NCBI GenBank assembly: GCA_037501455.1
Contig: CM074855.1
Span: 54,195,001 to 54,259,000 of the forward strand
Direction of reading: 5' to 3'
DNA from: Lantana camara
Taxonomy: Eukaryota; Streptophyta; Magnoliopsida; Lamiales; Verbenaceae
DNA length: 64,000 nt
The notes beneath the pieces were generated by a model, which searched no databases, had not been told where the DNA came from, and was given only the letters and a program-made list of their open reading frames with translations. A program made the translations under genes and the position numbers. This document shows, one piece after another, positions 1 through 10,739 of this stretch. Position 1 is the first letter of the stretch, and each line of letters opens with the position of its first letter.

Positions 1-1216
1 CGATTATACCTCACAATCTAGAATGAATTTTGGGGTGATTCCAATGAGATTGTTCTAGACTCAATAAGGTTAAACATATCCAAAAATCAGCTCAATCCGA
101 GGTCATATGAGGGGGTACCCGGCTGGGGAAAAACAAGGCAGAAATTTACCCAGCCGGGGAGAGTAGTGCAGAAAACTCTCTGCACTAAAGTACCCGCCCG
201 GGTACTTTTTAGGGAAAAAATCTACCCGCCCGGGTGGATTTTCTGGGCAGCAAAAATGGCTGAAACAAGGGCTAAACACGAGAGGGACCAAAATTGACCA
301 AAACCACCTCAAAACTCATCCAAATGCAATGAAAATCAAGGTATAAGTTCATATAAACAAGATCTATCACATATCTGAATCTTAAGGCATGAAACAAGCA
401 AGAAACCAAGTTGCATTATCATCTTCTCCAAGCTTCATTAATGGAGTTTCACACCATAATCACCCAACAATAAAAAATTCCACCAAATAAACAACAAATA
501 AGCTTGAGGGAGTAACATATATCAATCTTAGAGCATTTAGTTCAAGTACGGAGACATGGGAGCAAATTACACATATTTAATACTATTCATCATCTCCTCT
601 AAGTTCAAGGATTCAAGCAAGGAAAATGGAATATAATCGGAGGAAAACGAAACACGGAGAGGATTACAAATCTTACCTTTAATCTTCAATCGGGTTGTCG
701 GATCTCACAAGCTCGAGCCAAGAGCTTGAATGGCCAAAGTGGAGGGTTTCTCTTCTCTTCTCTCTTCTCCTTTGTCACATGAAAACGTGGGAGAAAGGGC
801 TGATATTTTCAGCCCTTTTTGGGGACTAAAATGGGTCGGTTAACGGGTCAGGTCAAAAGGGATCCGGTCCGCATGGATAGGATTTTAAAACGATTGGGCT
901 ATCAAACGGCTTGAAAAAATTAAAAGGTTAATTTCATCGAATCCGAATCCTCCAAACGAACTCAATGACAAGGTCAAAATTCGAATTCGAATTCCCGAGC
1001 TCAAGGTAGCCACGAGGGCTAAAACACCCTAATTAAGATTAGGTCCCTATTCGGCAAATATTGGACGATTGAGTCCAAGTACATTTAATAAATTCTAAAG
1101 CGTACATGATTAAATAAAATTACAAATTGACATGTAAGGCATGCTAATCACATAATTACTGAATTAAACTCTCCCGAGACATCATACCTATATTACCCAG
1201 AAGACGGGGTGTTACA
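1..1216 (-). repeat. 3' LTR of element A (partial)
   Basis: This segment aligns by eye along its whole length with 6168-7389. Shared landmarks are the palindromic CCCGGGT cluster (about 110-240), the donor-like AAAG|GTAAGA on the minus strand (GT at 676-675), the hairpin block near 975-1000, and the terminus TGTAACACCCCGTC at 1216. Small substitutions and indels separate the two copies, so the insertion is not recent. A short minus-strand open frame over 103-312 recurs at 6272-6481, but it only follows LTR identity and is not a gene. Confidence 0.9.
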
Positions 1217-1252
1217 AACTCCCCCCCTTAAGAGAACCTGGTCCCCAGGTTC
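1217..1252 (-). promoter_or_regulatory. Polypurine tract and adjacent hairpin, element A
   Basis: On the minus strand a purine run TAAGGGGGGGAG (1217-1231) directly precedes the LTR terminus and fits the plus-strand primer of reverse transcription. Immediately upstream, 1234-1252 reads GAACCTGG[GGA]CCAGGTTC on the minus strand, a perfect 8-bp stem. Elements B, LARD1-3 and the 10740 LTR carry equivalent hairpins with different stems at the same place. Confidence 0.8.
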
Positions 1253-2572
1253 GCCTGCTCGAGTTTCAAGTTCGAACAACTTTCCGTATTCACCCAAGTT
1301 CGAGGTTCATGACGTCCCGGCGAGGGTTAGCTCGAGAAAGGTCTTCATGCACAAGGGGTTTGAATCTCCAAATCAATCCGATCATTTAAATTGCTCGGTC
1401 GACTCGCACGATAAAGAGGGTCTAAAGTAGATTAAACTCTGACCGTTTGAGTTTATTTAAGTCAAATCTCGACCTTGGTTTTCTCTTGAAGGGCGAACCC
1501 ACAAACTCACGCCACTTTCATCACCAAGCTCCAACCAAATCTACTCCTTGACCACGATCTAAGGTCCGAAGTGTTTAACATCCGAACCCCCTTCTTACAC
1601 CGCCAAATCTCAAGAGGTTGGTAATCTCGTTGCAAAGCTCGACCTTTATCTCACTAAAGCAGCACTCTCGAACACTCAAAACACAAAATAAAACTAAAGA
1701 TGCATGATGCACGTGATATGCGTGTTCAAGATACCTTTCACCGATGTGAGGAAACTCATTTGGTAGTGATTGATCAATACTCAAAACGTTGTTAAAGTTC
1801 TTTCATCCTCGTTGTTATTCTTGACTTACCAATGTGTACCGATATTGTGGTAACCATCCCGCATTCCATTCCCTATTTAGCTTTTGATCTTCAAATATTA
1901 CTCCCATCATGCCTCGAAGTTCCTAAAGCATTTTGTGTAGCTAGTCACCTCCCGGTCTTTATCTCACAATTGTTGCATTACTCTTGGAAATTTTCCTAAC
2001 TTAACCTTCTAATCTTAGGTGTTCTATCGGTCTTGCTTTGGGTTTCAAGAATTGAATCCTTGGGCTCTGATTTATCACCAACGGTTTTGTAGCCCAGATT
2101 CCTTCACCCAAATACTTGCTCGTAGAAATCCCAAGGGAGAGGTATTATCTTGTAATCATAGTTTCTCTTCATTAAGGTGCTCAAAAGTACGACGTCGATT
2201 CTCATCTTTAGCGCCACTCTTTTCCCGGAAAAGTAAGAGAAATGCATCCGGAACCTCTTAGTAATTCTCATCAAACTCCTCCTCTAACCCTGAGACATCT
2301 CCTTGCGTTATCCTTGTTGTTAGGAAATCCCAAAGTCCCCTAACTTACATACCGACACATTCTCTATTTTCTTCTCGCCTTTAGCCCCCAACTTCATTCA
2401 AAACCTTTATCTTGATCCTTTCTAACTTCCTCGGACACAAAACTTGGAGATTGAAAGAGACAACATCCTACCAAGGAAACACTAAAAATGCATGTCGGAT
2501 TAACGTGTAAATGGGATGCATCACATAATTACCACTCAAGTATATAAAAAAAAAAAATTGTTATCATGGCAA
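1253..2572 (-). other. Element A non-coding 3' internal region
   Basis: This stretch lies between the gag remnant and the polypurine tract of element A. No open frame of retroviral type is seen on either strand; the short frames present have no recognisable motif. The stem-loop array found at the corresponding place in element B and in LARD1-3 was not recognised here. On the minus strand, just inside the gag end, the recurring GGTATTT...GCATTCAT motif lies near 2613-2655. Confidence 0.5.
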
Positions 2573-3547
2573 TTACAGCACAATAATTAAATAATTGCAG
2601 AACTTAAAGATGTCGTGAATGCACGTGCTATGAATGCAAATACCTCCATCCTTGAATTCATGTTGGTTTCCAAATTGAAGCCTGTGTTCTCGCTTCCATT
2701 GCTTGTTAGCCTTAGATTGATCGCATTCGGCAACCATATGTTTCTTTGATCCGCGCGCATAGCACTTCTTCAGTCTATCCCAACACGAGTTGTAGGCATG
2801 ATTAGTTCCTCCACAGTAAGAAGACGGTTGAGATTCTTTCCTTGGTCTCGAAGGATCCTCGGTTTTATGTTTCTTTCCTCAAATCCTTTTCTTCTTAGCT
2901 TGGATACTGGGAGGTTGAAATCTTTCTTCAATTTGTACGTTCGAGCAAAGTCCTAATTCACCTCTCGGTCTCAACTCCCTTTCTTCCTTGCCTCTTGTTA
3001 TTCTCCGATTCTCAATCCTTAAAGCTTTCGTGGTAGCCTTGTCCCAAGTGCTCATATCCTCGGCAATTAAGGCCTCTTTGAACTCATTCCGTAGTCTTTC
3101 CATGAAGTACCAAGTCTTCATCTCTTCAATATTCATGACATGAGGCACGTAGGTGCCTAACCTCTCGAACTCTTCAAGGTACTCCGTGACCATTTTATCT
3201 CCTTACTTTAGGGTACAGAACTCCTCAAATCTTTGATCTCGTAAAATAGCCGGTGAGTACCTTCTTCTAAACTCTTGAATGAAGGTATCCCATGTCAATC
3301 CTTCGTTCGTTGGTTCAATTTGTGGGGCAACTCTTTTCCACCACTGTCTTGCTTGCGCTTGCAAATGTAGTAAGACCAGGCGAGCCTTATATTGTGAGTC
3401 GCACGACCATACCTCGAATATACTTTCAATCTCGGAGAGCTACTCTTCCGCTCTGATATCATTGCCTCCTCTAAATTGGGGAGGGTTTAATATTCTGAAG
3501 TCTCGATACAATGTTGCCATCCGACTCACAGGTGGCAATTCGGTCAT
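2573..3547 (-). pseudogene. Broken Ty3/gypsy gag of element A
   Basis: On the minus strand a single frame runs 325 codons from an ATG at 3547-3545 to TAA at 2575-2573. Gag hallmarks occur in order: a capsid segment with the RQWWKR motif, an EEF..LK segment, the VTEYLEEFERLG and EALIAEDMSTWDKA segments, then two zinc-knuckle remnants. Three in-frame stops break it: TAG at 3442-3440 where relatives have Trp, TAA at 3205-3203 where relatives have Gln, and TGA at 2881-2879. Both knuckles are damaged: the first has lost its first Cys (Ser instead) and the second its second Cys (Arg). Element B has the same gag in better condition. The protein would form the particle that packages element RNA; this copy cannot make it. 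Confidence 0.85.
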
Positions 3548-3873
3548 TGTTTATCCTCAATGATAAGGATGTTGATGTGATGATGGACCAAAATCTTGTC
3601 ATTGAGGCGGCCTCCTGAAAATCTCACAACTACAGTATAGATATATGCATATCGGTTAGTATGTGAGAATGACACATAATTAAATCAAGTAATAGCAATT
3701 AGATAAATACAATGCATCACGAGAAATAAAAGCAGCAAAGTAATAAGAGTTCAAATGGATATCATAGTCAATCATGATGCAAATAAGTGCACATAGTCAC
3801 ATTATCCTATGTCGTTCGACTTAGACTGACACAACACGACTCTGAGCCCGGGTTTTGCAACCCAGAGCTCTGA
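3548..3873 (-). other. Element A leader between 5' LTR and gag, primer site mostly deleted
   Basis: In element B the LTR end is followed by a spacer and then the initiator-Met primer site. Here CTCTGA (about 3868-3873) runs straight into TAGCACCCC, so about 15 bp covering the spacer and the 5' half of the primer site are gone. The rest of the leader, including ...AGAGCTCTGGGTTGCAAAACCC on the minus strand, still resembles element B. Without a full primer site this copy could not start minus-strand synthesis normally. Confidence 0.65.
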
Positions 3874-6800
3874 TAGCACCCCAAGCGATGGGGTACCACA
3901 CCCCCGCACTATGACCTGACACGTGTACGAAATGGACAGTCCGCACACACACCACGCCACAGCGAACGGGTGACAAACAAAAAACACACCTAAGCTAGAC
4001 GGTCTAGACCCTGGAACAGAGTGCGCAACAAATCGAAAACCAAAAGCGGAAGCACAGGATCAACATACACATGCAAGGCCACGGGCCTGCAGAAATTAAA
4101 CACACGGTTCACATGTAGACTTGGGCTCCTCAGGCCTCACATGTAGACTTGGGCTCCTCAGGCCTCTTACATATTGATCCGAATTCAATTAAAGCAAAAG
4201 CAAAGGTAGAGTAATCTAACTCAGACCGACGGACTCAGAAGACTTGACTAAACTCCGCCTAGTTCCAAACTTCAAAGCAGACCTGCACACTAAAAGATTG
4301 GGGAGGAAGAGGGTCAGTCTACAACTCGACTGATTGAGGGGGCTAACACACACCAACACATAAATACATATAGAGCAAAGCATGTATCAAACAACAGACT
4401 TTGAACCGGGAATAGGGTTTTACATACCAAAGCCATTTTCCAAAAGAATTCATACTTATTCATATATTCGTATATTCTTAAGTTTGAAAACTCGTAAGGA
4501 TTCACAGATTCAAAAACGCAAATGGATTCATATTAAAACTCATAGGGATCCATATAATCAAATTGGTTCATAAATTCATAAATTCAGAGCTTAATCGTAT
4601 AAATCTCTTATTAAAACGAAACCTCCTATCTCGTTTCATAATCATCAAAATAAAAGAATTCAAATACCCAGCGAGTACGGGTCTCCAACCTTACTCCTTA
4701 ATCACAAGACTAAAAAGATTCAAAAGGAAGCATAAACTCATAAAATTCATAGGATTCATAAATTCATAGATTCATATTCCCGTAGTCCAACCTTTCTCCG
4801 GAAGTCTGCACGCGGGTTAGGGGCCCACATCGTGCAACTCAATATACATGGGGTCACGAGCCCACAACGTACCTTCTCCGGCCTCAGCCGAAGGCTCAAA
4901 GCACCACGCCTCCTCCATCTCCCTTAGACTCGCGCTTAGATACTTCAAAGGAGCATGTGCATAGGGGTGATATCCGGCGACCCCAACAGCCGCACCGGGT
5001 CTCCCTTACCCACACCTCCGAAACCCGGGGATTGAAATAGATTCAAAAGGATTCAAATAGATTCATAGGAAGCATACCTAACTCGTAAAACCTAAAACGC
5101 ACGATTCATAACTTAAGAAACATACCATAAGAAGCATACCTTACCGTGCAACTCGGCATATGCCATACACGTACCTCTCCGTGTCTTCCAAATTCATAAT
5201 AAGCTGAGGGAGATCCATAGTTCGTTTGACACTACACGGTTTGGAGCATAACTTCGTTCCAAAACCATTTTAAGCTTATATACGCCCATACGTATAATTT
5301 CAGAAGGATTCATATCGAATCGAATTAACAAAATTCATAACATATTATAAGACACATATTTAATATACGTATAGTATATATTCGCATGCGGGGTGAGAAA
5401 GCATCACATTAAGGCCATAGGTTGCTTGTCTAAAAGAAAAGATCCTCACCCTCACCTTACACTGACGCGGCCAAGAATGAGACAAATGATTCACCCCGGA
5501 ATCAACTCGGATCACGAAACACCACCCCGGGTGCACCTGGACAAACTGAAGGCAATACGCAAAACTTAGACTGGAGGACGAACCATATAGACGCATGACA
5601 TATGCTTAGTCACGTAAGAGATGCAAATACTTTGTCAAAAGCTCATACTCTTACCAAATTCATACAAGACGTACAAAAAAATAAATATCATAGCTTAACA
5701 AATTCATAATATGCATTAAAGCATGTTCATGTGCACAATTAATGCGTAATAAAGCATCTAAAACATAACAAGGCGCATAAGCGATTCGTGCAAACAACTC
5801 ACATTACTTAAGAAACATAAAATGCTTAAAAAGAGCAAATACATACACTTACACATGCTAAAACAAGTTAGGAATGAGTTTGGAGGTGGAAAGATACAAG
5901 AAAAACGGAATAAGAACACAAAAAGGGGTTCCGAGTGAAATTGGACTAAAGCTGACAGTTTTCCAAGATGCACAAGATGTAGGAAAATGATCATAACTTG
6001 AGTTTGAGAAATGGGAAATAAGTTTTGTTTATTGTAAATGAAAGTAGACACATATATCTTTAAAATGGTAGGTGGGTCGAATCATGGTTCAAAGCGAGGC
6101 GAAAATGGCGTAGGTTTGAAGTTGAACGAATGCAGAATCTTGAAGAAGTGGCGACACCAAAATAAAACGATTATAACTCACAATATAGAACGAATTTTGG
6201 GGTGATTCCAATTGGAAATTGTTCTAAACTCAATAAGGTTAAACATATCCAACAATCAGCTCAATCCGAGGTCATATGAGGGGGTACCCGGCCAGGGAAA
6301 AACAAGGCAGAAATTTACCCTGCCGGGGAGAGTAGTGCAGAAAACTCTCTGCATTAAAGTTCCCGCCCGGGTAATTTTTAGGGCAAAAATCTACCCGCCC
6401 GGGTAGATTTTCTGGGCAGAAAAAATGGCAGAAACAACGGCTAAACACAAGAGGGACCAAAATTGACCAAAACCACCTCAAAACTCATCCAAATGCAATG
6501 AAAATCAAGGTATAAGTTCATATAAACAAGCTCTATCACATATCTTAATCTTAAGGCATGAAACAAGCAAGAAACCAAGTTGCATTATCATCTTCTCCAA
6601 GCTTCATTAATGGAGTTTCACACCATAATCACCCAACAATAAAAAATTCAACCAAATAAACAACGAAGAAGCTTGAGGGAGTAACAGATATCAATCTTAG
6701 AGTATTTAGTTCAAGTATGGAGACATGGGAGCAAATTACACATATTTAATACTATTCATCATCTCCTCTAAGTTCAAGGATTCAAGCAAGGTAAATGGAA

Positions 6801-7389
6801 TATAATCGGAAGAAAACGAAACACATAAGGAGAGGATTACAAATCTTACCTTTAATCTTCAATCGGGTGGTCGGATCTCACAAGCTCGAGCCAAGAGCTT
6901 GAATGGCCAAAGTGGAGGGTTTCTCTTCTCTTCTCTCTTCTCCTTTGTCACGTGAAAAGGTGGGAGAAAGGGCTGATATTTTCAGCCCTTTTTGGGGACT
7001 AAAATGGGTTGGTTAACGGGTCGGGTCAAAAGGGATCCGGTCCGCCTGGATCGGATTTTAAAACAATAGGGCTATCAAACGGCTTTAGAAAATTAAAAGG
7101 TTAATTTCATCGAATCCGAATCCTCGAAACGATCTCAATGACAAGGTCGAAATTCGAATTCGAATTCCCGAGCTCAAGGTAGCCACGAGGGCTAAAACAC
7201 CCTAATTAAGATTAGGTCCCTATTTGGCAAATATTGGACGATTGAGTCAAAGTACATTTAATAAATTCTAAAGCGCACATGATTAAATAAAATTACAAAT
7301 TGCCATGTAAGGCATGCTAATCACATAATTACTGAATTAAACTCTCCCGAGACATCATACCTGGATTGCCAAGAAGACGGGGTGTTACA
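3874..7389 (-). repeat. 5' LTR of element A (about 3.5 kb)
   Basis: The right edge is ...GGGTGTTACA at 7389 (minus-strand TGTAACACCC) and the left edge TAGCACCCC near 3874. On the minus strand the order is: hairpin GGAATTCG[aatt]CGAATTTC (7168-7149); donor-like AAAG|GTAAGA (GT 6849-6848); CCCGGGT palindromes (6281-6420); exon-like block 5545-5456 bounded by TTCAG and GTGAGG; GC-rich block about 4790-5050; CAGTC/GACTG hairpin (4332-4315); acceptor-like TTTTAGTGTGCAG (AG 4284-4283). The same order occurs in every other full LTR of the window. Confidence 0.88.
6281..6420 (-). repeat. Palindromic CCCGGGT cluster in LTR of element A
   Basis: Short imperfect palindromes built on TACCCG..CGGGTA recur here (for example GTACCCGG, CCCGCCCGGGTA twice, and CCTGCCGGGG), and the second LTR has the same set near 110-240. 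Other LTRs in the window have a cluster at the matching position but with a different palindrome. Confidence 0.7.
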
Positions 7390-7638
7390 GTGTAGTTGCT
7401 ACTACTTGAATTGATATGTTTGATGATTTAAAGTTTTTGAAAATTCGTATTAATTGCTTTGCTTCCGCTTTCAATTTTTGTTTTATCTGCTGTATAGGGT
7501 TGAGGTACCGCCTAGCTTAGGTAGGGTCTTGTTTGTCACCCGTTCGCTACTACTTGGTTCATGTACGGATTTCCCATTTCGTATGCGGATTGGGCTTTAG
7601 TGCGGGGGATGTGGTGGCCTAGCGTTCCGGGCGCTACA
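7390..7638 (+). repeat. 3' end of an older LTR interrupted by element A
   Basis: The segment ends TTTAGTGCGGGGGATGTGGTGG...GGGCGCTACA at 7638 and contains CCGCCTAGCTTAGGTAGGG and CCCGTTCGCT. These are the landmarks seen at the U5 ends of LARD1, LARD2, E and F on the plus strand. No tRNA primer site follows, so this is the outer end of a 3' LTR or a solo LTR. The upstream part should lie left of the window, beyond element A. Confidence 0.75.
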
Positions 7639-7645
7639 ACGTGTG

Positions 7646-7712
7646 CATGACACGTGGCAGCCACGTCGAATGTGTGACACGTGGCAGCCACGTGTGCTCG
7701 ACACATGGCAGC
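7646..7712 (+). repeat. Three G-box (CACGTG-type) repeats
   Basis: TGACACGTGGCAGCCACGT occurs twice (starting near 7648 and 7674), followed by a third, degenerate GACACATGGCAGCTACC copy. Each of the first two contains the ACACGTGGC G-box/ABRE-type core known from plant promoters. No gene is visible next to it. Confidence 0.6.
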
Positions 7713-8989
7713 TACCCAGGCAATCCATGCTCCATTTTGATCTACAATTTCATCTTTCGTTAATCATATTAACATCCTATCATAACCCTCGTGTTCTGGT
7801 ATTTGTGTGTGACCCTTTAGGTTCATTATTCGATTAGCAGTGACATCAATTAATTAATTCCCTAATTAATTAATCACTTCACAGATAACACTACCGTAAT
7901 CTAGCAATGGGTGTGTGACCCCTAGTCGAATAACGAAATGAATCGAAGAACCTTTCAGTCAATGACAATCAGTGAAATACGATCCTCCTACAACTCCATC
8001 TCTCAATCAAGAACTAAGGCATGTCAATATTGTTAGAGCCCAAATATTCTTGATCTTTAAAGTTAAGTTCGTTTCATATACATTTAGATCTCAATCCTAG
8101 AAAACCCCATTTTCTAGATGTCTTGATCTTTTGTCCACCTTGGCCAAGGGCTTAATGTTTAATGGACTACGAACAACTCAATCAGTAAGAGATCATTCTT
8201 GTTCTTAACAAGTGTAGGTCCTTTATCGATTCTACTAATTCTATATTTGCCACTTGTGTAATCCCAACATAGGTTGTGGTTCAGGTGTCTATATGGCGAC
8301 ACCTTTTTGAGCCTATATCAAAGATTACCGTGTTAGCTCATATGAGACATTACAGAATCTCAAGTCTAAGCATTAATGAATCACGTCATTGACTTGTGAG
8401 ATATTTCCTAATCTGGAAGTTTCAAGAAACTTCCTTTCCCATTTAGGAATGTTCTCACGCGGGACCTCTCAGTGATGAAGTTCTTGTAACAATCACCCTT
8501 ATGTATTATGAACGCATCAACGTATGCACTTATCACTCCATGAAACTGATTGACCATTCAGAAGGACATAATCACATAAGTAAGTCTCGGCAGAGTAAAG
8601 GTCGACACTCCCACTGTCCGCCGGACTTATTGACTTGGAGAAGTTTTGAATCCTCCCCAATAAAGTTAAGAACTTGTTTCACGTGCCATTCCCATAACGA
8701 CAAAGTTCTTAACGGCCTCATCGGATTAGAGGAGTTCAATACATGCAAAACACAGTCAACCTAACAGACATAAATAGGCATATAAAGAAGTGATTGCCTA
8801 TAAACAAAATCATCTCGTTTATTATTCAAAGACGGTTTGTTATTTTACAAGGAAATAGTAAAGCAAACATCTTCGTTAAGGGCACTATTCCTGACAGTTA
8901 ACCCTTCGGCCTTAAACCCCTTTTGCTTATATATAGTATCACGAGCTAAAATGATTATGGATTGGAAAAACCATGCCCCGGTTCATGAA
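7713..8989. other. Unassigned AT-rich DNA, possibly a degraded retroelement
   Basis: No coding sequence with a recognisable motif is visible. GTGTGTGACCC occurs at 7805 and 7911, flanking an AATTAATTAATT-rich near-palindrome, and a TGTTAGAGCC string at about 8032 could be an LTR start. The texture resembles Ty1/copia-type LTR sequence, but neither a second LTR nor a primer site was found, so this is only a guess. Confidence 0.3.
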
Positions 8990-9521
8990 CTCTTTAATTT
9001 GGATATGTTATACTCTTACGTATATATACGTGTGCATGTGTTAGCCCCCTCACCAGTCTTTAGGACTAACCCCTCCTCGTTGTTTTCTTTTTCCCCTTTC
9101 TCTCTTGAGTTGCAGGTACCCATTTGGAGAGTTTGTGCTAGGCGGCGGTCTTGTTTCGAGTTTTGGGTCGTCTAGCAAGTCTCATACGTTTTGTTCAGTT
9201 TATTTTATACTTTTGAACTTTTGAAGCATGTATATGATTATGTATTCGAATTTGGGATAATTGTATAAACTGACTTGCTCTATTTTGTATACTTAATTCT
9301 TATTCCGAGCATGAATATTCGATTGTTTGAATCCTGGTGCTTCCGCATGTGACATTTGTTTTGATTGCGCACTCTGATTTAAGGTCTAGACCGCCTAGCA
9401 TAGGAGAGATTTTGTTTGTCTCTCGTTCGTCATAGTTTGACACGTGTATGGAGTTCGCATTTCATTACACGTGTTGGGCTATGGTGGGGGGATGTAGTGC
9501 TCTATGCTCCGGGCTGCTACA
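8990..9521 (+). repeat. LTR 3' fragment
   Basis: Landmarks in order are CAGTCTTTAGGACT (about 9053-9067, a degraded CAGTCN hairpin), acceptor-like GAGTTGCAG|GT (about 9117), GTGCTAGGCGG, ACCGCCTAGCATAGGAGAG, and the terminus GATGTAGTGC...GGGCTGCTACA at 9521. This is the right third of an LTR of the same broad group. The left part is missing or unrecognisable, and it is not close enough to the 10740-14098 LTR to be its partner by eye. Confidence 0.6.
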
Positions 9522-10739
9522 TTAGGCGTTTTTCCATGATGAACCGGGGTTACCAATTCAGTTGGAAATCAATGTTTGAGCTCCTAGAAGGGTGGCTCGA
9601 ACAACCAAGGATGCCGAATCTAACTTGTTTGGAAGCGAATCGATTTCAATTAGAGCCGAGCATGAAATCAAGAAATTAAAATAATAACAAGGAAGGCAAA
9701 CGTTGGATCAATCTTGGAAACAAATGTTCGTGCAAGCTTGGATTATAAACACCAATTCCCATTTCATTCTTCGGTGCACGGTACATTAAAACATTCATGA
9801 CAGCTTAGAGATTGCATGTGTATGATGATTACATTAAATAAAATTTGATCTTTATATGAAAGATTTGATTCAAAAAGAGCACATTTAATTTATACACATA
9901 TGATGGAACATAAATGAAATTCGAGAGAAGAAAAGGAAGGGAGGGAAGAAATCACATAGCTCTATCGCCACCTTCTCACCCCACCACCACTGCTCACAAC
10001 AACCGCACCTCCATCGCCCAAATCTAAAACTCATATTCATACTATTTTGGAACACCACCTTCTTTTACCAATTTCTTGATTTTGTTTTCCATTTTTAATT
10101 TAAATGTTACCATTAATTTTTGTGATCTTTTATTTATTTAATTAATCAATTAATTTAATATAATTAATAATGTTACATCAATCTATTGATTAAAGATTTT
10201 TTAAATTATTATAATATAATTTAGAGATACAATTTTCAAATAATTATAATATTTCTAATTTAAATCTTCTATTTTACTGTGTATGGTGATAATTTAAATC
10301 TTTTATTTATTTAATTAATCAATTAATTTTATTTCATGACAGCTTACAGATTGCATGTTCCATCATGACAGCTTGGAGATTACATTAAACAAATGTGTAT
10401 AATGCTTATTTCTTGCGTATGTCGTGTGCGTGAGTTTGCATGTTGCTGGCTAGCTACCAACTGGAGGCAGCTTAGTTTCCGAGAGTGTTTAGGTTTTACG
10501 GTGAGTTGAGGGTCGTGGAGAATTGTGGAGTCAAGCTTTCAACAACCACACCAGATTAAGTTCGAGGACGAGTCTTTTCTACAACGAGCCAAGACCCCTG
10601 TTGCTTTGAAGACGTTTTCTAAACTAATTCCTGTCGGGATGTCGCAAACTCTACGGGGGATGAACACAGAGTAGTTACGCTAAGAGTCCAGAACTTGAGG
10701 CATCAGACCTGAGGACAGGTCATTCTTAAGGGGAGAGGT
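9522..10739 (+). other. Remnant of a LARD-like internal domain ending in a polypurine tract
   Basis: No primer site follows the LTR end at 9521. A stretch near 9770-9810 (GTGCACGGTACATT...CATTCATGACAG) matches the motif in LARD1 near 28056-28095. An AT-rich segment (about 9823-10334) lies between two similar copies of CATGACAGCTTAGAGATTGC-like sequence (about 9796 and 10336) and may be a later insertion or a local duplication. The stretch ends with the hairpin GACCTG[AGGA]CAGGTC (10706-10721) and the purine tract TTAAGGGGAGAGG just before the LTR at 10740. No coding frame was recognised. Confidence 0.5.
10706..10739 (+). promoter_or_regulatory. Polypurine tract with AGGA-loop hairpin
   Basis: GACCTG[AGGA]CAGGTC at 10706-10721 forms a perfect 6-bp stem. 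It is followed by TTAAGGGGAGAGG, then TGTGACGCCCC of the LTR. The loop matches LARD1 and LARD2 while the stem bases differ, which suggests that structure rather than sequence is kept. Confidence 0.75.

Larger units (their letters stand above)
1..7389 (-). mobile_element. Element A: gag-only LTR retrotransposon (TR-GAG type), left end outside window
   Basis: Read on the minus strand, a 5' LTR (3874-7389), an internal region of about 2.66 kb (1217-3873) and a 3' LTR (1-1216, cut by the window edge) follow in order. Position 1 corresponds to about 6168 of the right LTR, so roughly a third of the second LTR is visible. The internal region holds one broken gag and no protease, reverse transcriptase or integrase, so the copy would depend on proteins from another element. 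LTR termini are TGTAACACCCC and (degraded) GCTA. The element interrupts an older LTR whose tail resumes at 7390. Its target duplication cannot be checked because the left end is missing. Gag and LTRs are related to element B. Confidence is high for an LTR element and moderate for the gag-only label, because a deletion could also have removed pol. Confidence 0.85.

Noticed and set aside
7713..8989. Confident assignment to a Ty1/copia element
   Set aside because: Only texture and a TGTTAGAGCC string suggest it. No second LTR, primer site, purine tract or protein motif was found.
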